Below, piece by piece: positions 4,762-10,508 of a DNA stretch of 10,508 nucleotides (within the stretch, counting starts at the first letter, position 1; each line of letters starts with the position of its first letter). The position numbers and the translations under genes were made by a program. The DNA lies in assembly GCA_002479245.1 (NCBI GenBank), contig DLMG01000032.1:1-10508 (forward strand), given 5' to 3'. Source of the DNA: Verrucomicrobia subdivision 3 bacterium UBA7542 (GTDB lineage Bacteria > Verrucomicrobiota > Verrucomicrobiia > Limisphaerales > UBA11358). Under the pieces are notes generated by a model. The model saw nothing but the letters and a program-made list of their open reading frames with translations. It was not told the origin of the DNA and searched no databases.

Positions 4762-6984
4762 ATGAATCAATTCACGCGCCGGGTTTTGTTTTTCCTGTTT
4801 TTTTTGTCCGGGTTTTGCAGCCTCGCTTATCAGGTGATTTGGACCCGCATGGCTTTTGCCTCCTTCGGAATTATTACTCCGGTACTTTCCGTGGTGTTGT
4901 CGGTATTCATGCTGGGACTGGCCGTTGGCGCCTGGGCGGGCGGGCGATTCATTGCTTCACTGGTTGAGAAAACCGGGCTCTCGGCAGTCGTCTTTTACGC
5001 TGGCGCGGAATTATTGATTGGGCTGGGGGCGTTTGCGGTTCCCAAATTATTCGCCATGGGCGAGCACATTTTGCTGACCAGCGGCGAGACGGATTCCTTC
5101 CGTTATCTTTCCTTATCGGCATTGGTTCTGGCGTTTTCCATTCTGCCTTGGTGCCTGTTCATGGGGACGACCTTTCCCTTGATGATGGCTTACGTCCGGG
5201 AGCGGGATTGTAAAAACACGGCAAGTTTCAGTTTTCTCTACCTGGCCAACGTGCTGGGCGCGATGAGCGGCACACTTTTGACCGCCGTTGTCTTGGTGGA
5301 ACTGTTGGGGTTTCGCCACACGCTTTGGGTGGCTGCCGCAGGCAATTTCACCATTGTCGCCATCGGTGGATGGCTGGGCTGGAAGCAACGAGGTTTTGTG
5401 GCCAATGCTTTGACGCAAGCGGAACCCTCAACCGGGTCAGGCAATCCGTCCTTGCCCGCCAATGCCCGCAGCCGGCTCATAAAATGGATTTTGTTTTCAA
5501 CCGGTTTTGTGGCCATGGCGATGGAAGTGGTTTGGACCCGCGCGTTCACGCCGGTTTTGAAAACGCAGGTCTATTCCTTTGCTTTGATTGTTTTCACCTA
5601 TTTGGGGGCCACTTTTTTCGGTTCATGGATATATCGCCGGGATCTTCGGAAGCATCGCCTCAGTTCCACGGGGGAATTGATTTCCGCGCTGGCGATCACA
5701 GCTCTTTTACCAGTGCTGGCCAACAATCCGCATTTTTTTGGGGCAGATTACTGGACCGCTTCGATTGATGTAAGCAGCGTAATCATTCTGTTGGGCAGTA
5801 TCTGTCCGTTTTGCGCTTTGCTGGGTTATCTGACTCCGAGTCTGATTGACGAATACGCCGCCGGCGATCCGGCTGTTGCCGGGAAAGCTTATGCGGTCAA
5901 TGTCCTCGGTTGCATTCTGGGGCCGCTGTTCGCCTGTTATGTTTTATTGCCTCAGTTGAGCGAACGTTACGCATTGATCCTGCTCGGCTTGCCGTTTTTC
6001 ATCTTTTGGTTCTTTTTTTTCAAATCCCAACTCCAATGGCAGCGTTGGGGATTGGGACTGGCCATCGGAGTTGCTCTGGTTTGGTCTTCGTTATGCGCCG
6101 AAGATTTTGAAGGCATGCTGTTCAAAACCGAGAAGCACACAACTGTGCGGCGGGATTATACCGCCTCGGTGATTTCCTTTCGAGAAGGCTGGCGGCGGAG
6201 CCTTTTGGTCAATGGGATTGGCATGACCAAGCTGACCCCCATCACTAAATTCATGGTTCATTTGCCGCTGGTTTTTCATCAGGGAAAACCTGAATCAGCT
6301 CTGGTTATTTGTTTCGGCATGGGTACGACTTTTCGTTCAGCTTTGAGTTGGGATATTGACACAACGACGGTGGAACTGGTGCCGAGTGTGATGAAGGCTT
6401 TTGGATTTTATCACGCGGATGCGGCGCGTGTGCTCAATAATCCCAACGGACATATCGTCATCGATGATGGAAGACGCTATCTCAAGCGCACCGCAAAAAA
6501 ATTCGATGTTATCGTGATTGACCCGCCGCCACCGGTGGAAGCGGCGGGTTCCAGCCTGCTCTATTCCACGGAATTTTACGCCTTGGTCAAACAGCATTTG
6601 AAACCTGATGGAATAGTTCAAATCTGGTTCCCCGGCGGAGAAGTGTTGACGGGACAGGCGGTAATTCGCTCCACCCAGGAATCATTTCCGTATGTGCGCG
6701 GCTTCTCATCGATTGAAGGGTCCGGAGTGCATTTATTGGCCTCCATGGATCCCATCAAAATACCAACTCCCGAACAACTGTCGGCGTGCATGCCTGCCGC
6801 CGCAAAGAAAGATCTATTGGAATGGAGTCCTGCTCAAGATTTGCCTGGCTATCTGGGGTTGGTTGTGGTGCGGGAAATTTCTCTCCAGAGCGTCCTAAAC
6901 CCCAACCTGGAAATCCGAATCACCGATGACCATCCTTACAACGAATACTTCCTGCTGCGGCAGTGGGGTCTGTCCTGGCGTTGA
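4762..6984 (+). CDS. Fused membrane / spermidine-synthase-like protein
   Basis: This 740-residue protein has an N-terminal half of roughly a dozen hydrophobic helices, from LFFLFFLSGFCSLAYQVIW (first helix) to about residue 445. The C-terminal half (about 460-690) has a spermine/spermidine-synthase-like Rossmann fold. Visible landmarks are the nucleotide-binding loop ALVICFGMGTTF (513-524), acidic E538 in TTVELVPSV, DDGRRY (568-573), VIVIDPPPP (583-591) and the closing DDHPYNEYFLLRQWG typical of the family. In true aminopropyltransferases the last loop reads D-S-x-D-P; here only the first Asp (D587) is kept and prolines replace the rest. Polyamine synthesis is therefore doubtful and the substrate unknown. 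GAGG at 4749-4752 may be its ribosome-binding site. Base use differs from the neighbours: two 60-base samples gave 26 and 30 G+C (6001-6060, 6361-6420) against 40 in ftsY (4201-4260). It may be a later arrival between ftsY and ribD. Confidence 0.85.
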   Translation: MNQFTRRVLFFLFFLSGFCSLAYQVIWTRMAFASFGIITPVLSVVLSVFMLGLAVGAWAGGRFIASLVEKTGLSAVVFYAGAELLIGLGAFAVPKLFAMGEHILLTSGETDSFRYLSLSALVLAFSILPWCLFMGTTFPLMMAYVRERDCKNTASFSFLYLANVLGAMSGTLLTAVVLVELLGFRHTLWVAAAGNFTIVAIGGWLGWKQRGFVANALTQAEPSTGSGNPSLPANARSRLIKWILFSTGFVAMAMEVVWTRAFTPVLKTQVYSFALIVFTYLGATFFGSWIYRRDLRKHRLSSTGELISALAITALLPVLANNPHFFGADYWTASIDVSSVIILLGSICPFCALLGYLTPSLIDEYAAGDPAVAGKAYAVNVLGCILGPLFACYVLLPQLSERYALILLGLPFFIFWFFFFKSQLQWQRWGLGLAIGVALVWSSLCAEDFEGMLFKTEKHTTVRRDYTASVISFREGWRRSLLVNGIGMTKLTPITKFMVHLPLVFHQGKPESALVICFGMGTTFRSALSWDIDTTTVELVPSVMKAFGFYHADAARVLNNPNGHIVIDDGRRYLKRTAKKFDVIVIDPPPPVEAAGSSLLYSTEFYALVKQHLKPDGIVQIWFPGGEVLTGQAVIRSTQESFPYVRGFSSIEGSGVHLLASMDPIKIPTPEQLSACMPAAAKKDLLEWSPAQDLPGYLGLVVVREISLQSVLNPNLEIRITDDHPYNEYFLLRQWGLSWR

Positions 6985-6995
6985 TTCGCATCTAA

Positions 6996-8240
6996 ATGGA
7001 TACGCGACAAAAATTCTTTTCCGAAAATTATTTGAATTACATGCGACAAGCCGTCGGTTTGGCGCGGCGCGGTTGCGGCATGACGTCGCCGAATCCGGCG
7101 GTCGGCGCGGTGTTGGTGAGGGGCGGCAAAATCATCGGACGCGGCTGGCACCGGCGTGCCGGCGAACCACACGCGGAAATCGAGGCGCTCCGCGATGCGC
7201 AAAAACACGGTCATAATCCGCGCGGCTCGACGCTTTTCGTAACGCTCGAACCCTGTTGCACACGGGGCCGCACGCCGCCCTGCACGGACGCCATCATCGC
7301 GGCGGGAATCAAGCGTGTGATTGTGGGCGCGGTTGACCCGAATCCGAAACATGCCGGGCGCGCTTTCAAAATTTTGCGCCGGGCCGGCATCGCCGTAATG
7401 CGGTGGGGCGAGGCTACCGACGAGCCGCGGCCCGGCTCGCGAGGACCCTCGCCCCACCAAAAGCTCGCCAACGAATGCGCGCGGCTGAACGAGGCGTTCA
7501 ACCACTGGATCGTCCATCGCACGCCATTTGTCACCGTGAAGGCGGCCATGACACTCGACGGGAAAATTGCCACGGCCAGCGGTGAATCGAAATGGATCAC
7601 CGGCGAAGCCGCGCGCGCCTGCGGCATGAAATTACGGCAGGGCGCGGATGCGATCCTCGTGGGCATCAACACGATTCTGGCGGATGATCCATCGTTAACC
7701 TTTCGGTCAAATGCCAATTCCAAAGGGAACATTCAACATTCAACATTCAACATTCAACATCCAAAACCACGGCGCATCATTCTCGACTCTATGGCGCGGA
7801 CTCCGCTTGAAGCGAAAGTGGTGAGCGATAAACATGCGGCACTGACAACAATTGTGGTCAGCAAACGCGCGCCGAAGAATCGCATGGCGACCCTGGCCAA
7901 ACGAGTGAACATCATCGTCGCACCCGCCACCAAACGGCGCGCACGGAGTGACGCACCCTGCCAAATTGATCTTCGCTGGCTCATGCGAGAGCTGGGCGCG
8001 GAAAACGTCACCAGCCTGCTGATTGAGGGCGGCGGCGAGGTGAATGCGTCGTTCCTGCTCGGCGGTTTGGCGCAGCGCGTGGCGTTTTTCTACGCGCCGA
8101 AAATCCTGGGCGGACGTGATTCGCGCAAGGCCGTCGCCGGCGAAGGCGCAAGGAGCCTGGCTGAGGTGATTCAACTGCGCGACGTGGAATGGAAGCGGCT
8201 TGGCCCGGATTGGTTGCTGACGGCGCGGGTCATTCCGTAG
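6996..8240 (+). CDS. ribD: Bifunctional riboflavin biosynthesis protein RibD (deaminase/reductase)
   Basis: RibD deaminates the pyrimidine product of GTP cyclohydrolase II and then reduces its ribosyl side chain with NADPH. The deaminase domain shows the zinc site H59-A-E61 and C87/C96 in PCCTRGRTPPC, plus TSPNPAVGAV (30-39). The reductase domain shows KAAMTLDGKIA, SKWITG, GADAILVGINTILADDPSL and LLIEGGGEVNASFL. At 414 residues it is longer than usual (about 360-370). Two insertions explain part of this: residues about 136-155, encoded by a 57-bp palindromic repeat between the two domains, and NIQHSTFNIQHP, encoded by a 7-bp tandem repeat in a loop of the reductase. Both are in frame and catalytic motifs are intact, so it is probably functional. 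The start lies 11 bases after the preceding stop with no visible SD; ATG at 7041 is an alternative but would leave only one residue before the conserved helix. Confidence 0.94.
   Translation: MDTRQKFFSENYLNYMRQAVGLARRGCGMTSPNPAVGAVLVRGGKIIGRGWHRRAGEPHAEIEALRDAQKHGHNPRGSTLFVTLEPCCTRGRTPPCTDAIIAAGIKRVIVGAVDPNPKHAGRAFKILRRAGIAVMRWGEATDEPRPGSRGPSPHQKLANECARLNEAFNHWIVHRTPFVTVKAAMTLDGKIATASGESKWITGEAARACGMKLRQGADAILVGINTILADDPSLTFRSNANSKGNIQHSTFNIQHPKPRRIILDSMARTPLEAKVVSDKHAALTTIVVSKRAPKNRMATLAKRVNIIVAPATKRRARSDAPCQIDLRWLMRELGAENVTSLLIEGGGEVNASFLLGGLAQRVAFFYAPKILGGRDSRKAVAGEGARSLAEVIQLRDVEWKRLGPDWLLTARVIP
7402..7458. repeat. 57-bp palindromic element read in frame inside ribD
   Basis: The outer 12 bases are perfect inverted repeats: GGTGGGGCGAGG at 7402-7413 and CCTCGCCCCACC at 7447-7458. 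The inner CGAGCCG (7421-7427) and CGGCTCG (7433-7439) also pair around a 5-base centre. Overall the 26-base arms match at 21 positions. Its length is 19 codons exactly, and it encodes the Pro/Gly/Arg-rich segment between deaminase and reductase domains, where most RibD proteins pass directly from the G-I-x-V strand to ECARLNEAF. Confidence 0.85.
7731..7758 (+). repeat. 7-bp tandem repeat (ATTCAAC, four perfect units) inside ribD
   Basis: Four perfect ATTCAAC units follow each other, with partial units on both sides (about 7728-7761). Because 7 bp times 3 is 21 bp, the protein shows a 7-residue period (NIQHSTF then NIQHP). It lies in the variable loop between ILADDPSLTFR and PRRIILDS of the reductase domain. 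Confidence 0.92.
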
Positions 8241-8246
8241 TGGCAC

Positions 8247-8295
8247 CTCGGCAGAGTGCCGCCATTTTGAATCAAGTTTGCGGTACTCTTCCGAG
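8247..8295. repeat. Palindromic intergenic repeat, CGGCAGAG family copy 2
   Basis: CTCGGCAGAGTGCCGC (8247-8262) and GCGGTACTCTTCCGAG (8280-8295) are inverted repeats with 14 of 16 matching positions, starting six bases after the ribD stop. The left arm with its continuation CCATTTTGAA matches the minus strand of 4667-4688. It could act as a terminator or mRNA-stabilising hairpin between ribD and ribE; no T-run follows, so simple termination is unlikely. Confidence 0.8.
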
Positions 8296-8356
8296 ACACC
8301 GTTACGAAGCAAAGGCGGCTCGACAGGGTCTCGCGGCGGCTTTAACTTTTCCCGGA

Positions 8357-8968
8357 ATGTTCACAGGCATTGTTGAAGAAGCGGGAACCGTCGAGCATAT
8401 CAAGCCGGCGGCGAAATCCATCGAACTGACCATACGCGCCGGCACGACCGGCCGCGGCCTGAAGCTGGGCGGCAGCCTGGCGGTGAACGGCTGTTGTCTG
8501 ACGGCGATAAAGGTTTCTCCGCGCGGGAAATCCAAGCTCGCGCAATTCGATTTGCTCCAGGAAACGTGGCGGCGCACCAATCTCCAGTTTGCCAAACCCG
8601 GCTCGCTGGTGAACCTGGAACGGCCGCTCCGCGCGGACGGCGAGTTTGGCGGGCATTTCGTGACCGGCCACATTGACGGCGTCGGCAAAATCATCCGCTG
8701 GGAACGCGCCGGGCAGGACCACGTGCTCGACATCGCCGCGCCGCCGGAGGTGATGCGTTACATCGTTTTCAAAGGTTCGGTGGCGGTGGACGGCATCAGC
8801 CTCACGGTCGCCGGCGTGCAGAAAAAAAGTTTCCGCATCTGGATCATCCCGCACACCTACGAAATCACAGCCCTGCGGGAACGGAAGGTTGGTGACGCGG
8901 TGAACCTGGAGGCCGATCTGCTGGGCAAATACGCGGAAAAGTTCATCGCAGCGCGCGGCCGGCGTTGA
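8357..8968 (+). CDS. ribE: Riboflavin synthase, alpha subunit
   Basis: The enzyme dismutates two molecules of 6,7-dimethyl-8-ribityllumazine to riboflavin and the pyrimidine that RibH reuses. The start is fixed by the universal N-terminus MFTGIVEEAG; the frame is open 168 bases further upstream, but that part is repeat sequence. The 203-residue product has the two homologous barrels: the first with VNGCCLTA (43-50), the second starting at GGHFVTGHIDGVG (98-110) with VDGISLTV. The C-terminal helix with LLGKYAEKFI mediates trimer formation in the family. Length is normal. No Shine-Dalgarno is visible before the ATG (CTTTTCCCGGA). It follows ribD after a 116-base repeat-containing gap. I looked for and did not see FMN-riboswitch landmarks before either rib gene. 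The symbol follows the E. coli-type convention; ribC is used for the same enzyme elsewhere. Confidence 0.95.
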   Translation: MFTGIVEEAGTVEHIKPAAKSIELTIRAGTTGRGLKLGGSLAVNGCCLTAIKVSPRGKSKLAQFDLLQETWRRTNLQFAKPGSLVNLERPLRADGEFGGHFVTGHIDGVGKIIRWERAGQDHVLDIAAPPEVMRYIVFKGSVAVDGISLTVAGVQKKSFRIWIIPHTYEITALRERKVGDAVNLEADLLGKYAEKFIAARGRR

Positions 8969-9049
8969 CCTGGGCGGGTTGAACATTGCCGCGCAGGTTG
9001 TCTGTAGCGGAAGAAAGTGCGATGTTGACCGTGCAGCCTTCCCCGCAAA

Positions 9050-10240
9050 GTGAAAACGCGTGAGACCGAGACAGTGCAAGCAGTAAAAACGGACCCGGCT
9101 TCAAAGCCCCTGCCGCCCGTGGTCCAGCGCCCGAAAACGGGCGGTACGCTGGCCGACCTGCTCGACCGTCATACGAGTGTGGGCGTGCTTTGGAAACCGG
9201 AGGATGGCCGTGTTCGGTGCGTGGCGTGCGGTCACCGGTGTTTGATCGCGCCGGGCCGGCGCGGGATTTGCAAGGTGCGCTTCAACGACGGCAGCCAGTT
9301 GCGCGTGCCGTTCGGCTATACCGCCGGCGTGGCCTGCGATCCGGTGGAGAAAAAGCCGTTCTTCCACGTGCATCCCGGCAGCGACGCGCTCACCTTCGGC
9401 ATGTTGGGCTGCGATTTTCATTGTTCGTATTGTCAGAACTGGATGACGAGCCAGGCGCTGCGCGATGAAGCGGCGTCCGCGTTTTTCCAAACGGCCACCC
9501 CGGAAGAACTGGTTCACGCGGCCCACCGTCACGGCGCGCGGCTGGTGGTGTCGAGTTACAACGAGCCGCTCATCACCGCCGAATGGGCCGTGTCCATCTT
9601 CCAGCCGGCGAAGGCACAGGGCCTGATGTGCGCTTTGGTTTCCAATGGCAACGCGACGCCGGAAGCGCTCGATTTTCTCCAGCCTTGGATCGTTGCCTGC
9701 AAAATTGACTTGAAAGGCTTTGATGACCGCCGCTACCGGACGCTTGGCGGCACGCTCGACCACGTGACCGAAACCATCAAACAGGTCCATCAACGCGGCC
9801 TCTGGCTGGAAGTGGTGACGCTCATCGTGCCGGGCTTCAACGACGACCCGAAGGAACTCCGGGACATCGCCCGGTTCCTCGCCTCGGTGAGCCGCGACAT
9901 TCCGTGGCACGTCACCGCATTCCATCCAGATTACAAAATGACCGGCCCGCGTTCGACGAAGGCCGACGACTTGCTGCGCGCGGCGGAGATTGGGACCGAA
10001 GCCGGGTTGCGCTTCGTCTATGCCGGCAATGCGCCCGGCCGGGTGGGCGAATGGGAAAACACGCACTGCCCCGGCTGCGGCGAAACCCTGATTGTCCGCA
10101 GCGGTTACTTGATCCAGGAATACAGAATCACCACCCGCGGCACGTGTCCGCGCTGCGACGGCGTGATTCCCGGCCTCTGGCCGGCTGACGGCCCGGCCGC
10201 CGGCCAATACCGCCTGCCGCGCCGGGTGAACTTAAAATGA
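9050..10240 (+). CDS. amrS: AmmeMemoRadiSam system radical SAM enzyme AmrS
   Basis: This 396-residue radical SAM protein carries the [4Fe-4S] motif C121-DFH-C125-SY-C128 preceded by ALTFGMLG. Before it lies a Cys-rich segment, RCVACGHRCLIAPGRRGIC (C57, C60, C64, C74), and GYTAGVACDPVEKKPFFH, both characteristic of AmrS. Downstream are SYNEP, ALVSNGN, KIDLKGF and VYAGNAPG in the expected order. A C-terminal zinc ribbon (C340-PG-C343 and C366-PR-C369) closes the protein. AmrS genes sit beside MEMO1-family (AmrB) and often AMMECR1 (AmrA) genes; the reaction is not established to my knowledge. The start is uncertain: GTG at 9050 is the first possible codon after an in-frame stop at 9026, but GTG at 9074 or 9119 would also precede the conserved region. 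None has a clear ribosome-binding site. Its stop overlaps the amrB start (ATGA), indicating coupling. Confidence 0.92.
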   Translation: MKTRETETVQAVKTDPASKPLPPVVQRPKTGGTLADLLDRHTSVGVLWKPEDGRVRCVACGHRCLIAPGRRGICKVRFNDGSQLRVPFGYTAGVACDPVEKKPFFHVHPGSDALTFGMLGCDFHCSYCQNWMTSQALRDEAASAFFQTATPEELVHAAHRHGARLVVSSYNEPLITAEWAVSIFQPAKAQGLMCALVSNGNATPEALDFLQPWIVACKIDLKGFDDRRYRTLGGTLDHVTETIKQVHQRGLWLEVVTLIVPGFNDDPKELRDIARFLASVSRDIPWHVTAFHPDYKMTGPRSTKADDLLRAAEIGTEAGLRFVYAGNAPGRVGEWENTHCPGCGETLIVRSGYLIQEYRITTRGTCPRCDGVIPGLWPADGPAAGQYRLPRRVNLK

Positions 10241-10508
10241 AAATGCGCGCCCGATTCAAGTCCGCGGCGAAAACCCCGGCGGTGCGTCTGCCGGCGGTGG
10301 CGGGACAATTTTATCCGGAGAACCCGGAAGAACTGCGAACGATGGTGGACGGTTTTCTGGCGGCCGCGAAAACAGTCTCTGACACAATTCCGAAAGCCAT
10401 CATCGCGCCTCATGCCGGCTACCCATATTCCGGGCCCATCGCCGGCTCGGCCTACGCCTGCCTGGCGCGCGGGCGCGGCCGGCTCAAACGCGTGGTGCTG
10501 CTGGGGCC
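10237..10508 (+). CDS. amrB: AmmeMemoRadiSam system protein AmrB (MEMO1 family), 5' part
   Basis: Ninety codons are visible before the window ends. VRLPAVAGQFYPENPEELR (16-34) and IIAPHAGYPYSGPIAGSAY (55-73) are hallmarks of the MEMO1 family, a fold related to class III extradiol dioxygenases. H59 corresponds to a metal ligand in human MEMO1; the other ligands lie beyond the window. It begins inside the amrS stop codon with GGGTGA a few bases upstream as a weak ribosome-binding site. M3 is an alternative start. Whether the AMMECR1 domain is fused to its C-terminus or encoded further downstream cannot be seen. Confidence 0.92.
   Translation, partial: MKMRARFKSAAKTPAVRLPAVAGQFYPENPEELRTMVDGFLAAAKTVSDTIPKAIIAPHAGYPYSGPIAGSAYACLARGRGRLKRVVLLG

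Noticed and set aside
8189..8356. Upstream extension of the riboflavin synthase frame by 56 codons
   Set aside because: The extra residues come from the end of ribD in another frame and from the palindromic repeat; family proteins begin at MFTGIVE.
8241..8356. FMN riboswitch before ribE
   Set aside because: The spacer has palindromic repeat sequence but none of the conserved multi-helix RFN landmarks; none was seen before ribD either.
9101..10207. Long minus-strand frame opposite amrS
   Set aside because: It is fully antisense to a gene with complete radical SAM and zinc-ribbon motifs; its translation has no recognisable family.

Overview
The window looks like a housekeeping segment of a GC-rich, free-living Gram-negative bacterium. 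My best guess is Verrucomicrobiota, perhaps a Pedosphaera/Limisphaerales-type lineage. That rests on a remembered style of genome (short CGGCAGAG-type palindromes, ACACGGAT-type decamers and tandem heptamers between and inside genes, few Shine-Dalgarno sites) together with the gene content. It is not a phylogenetic result.

Layout. Bases 1-1603 (minus strand) hold most of a large DUF2339 membrane protein with an N-terminal coiled coil and zinc ribbon; its C-terminus lies outside the window. A 386-base divergent spacer follows. From 1990 on, every recognised gene is on the plus strand: nusB, a PHP-family phosphoesterase coupled to it by an ATGA overlap, ftsY, a fused membrane/spermidine-synthase-like protein, ribD, ribE (riboflavin synthase), amrS (AmmeMemoRadiSam radical SAM enzyme) and the 5' part of amrB (MEMO1 family), also ATGA-coupled.

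How the genes relate. NusB (rRNA antitermination) and FtsY (SRP receptor) are core functions. RibD and RibE catalyse the early and last steps of riboflavin synthesis. AmrS and AmrB belong to a conserved but functionally unresolved module. The spermidine-synthase-like gene stands out: it is visibly poorer in GC than its neighbours and separates ftsY from ribD.

The most interesting signals lie outside the gene list. The 307-base spacer before the spermidine-synthase-like gene carries what looks like a remnant of a ribD 5' end (reads ALRLARRGYGTTSPNP), although intact ribD lies 2.4 kb downstream. ribD itself contains a 57-bp palindromic element read in frame and a fourfold 7-bp tandem repeat. 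The PHP gene ends in another 7-bp tandem repeat. Related palindromes occur at 4619-4697 and 8247-8295, and inverted copies of an ATTTTAA...GGACAC repeat flank ftsY. I saw no defence system, CRISPR array, tRNA, rRNA or transposase.
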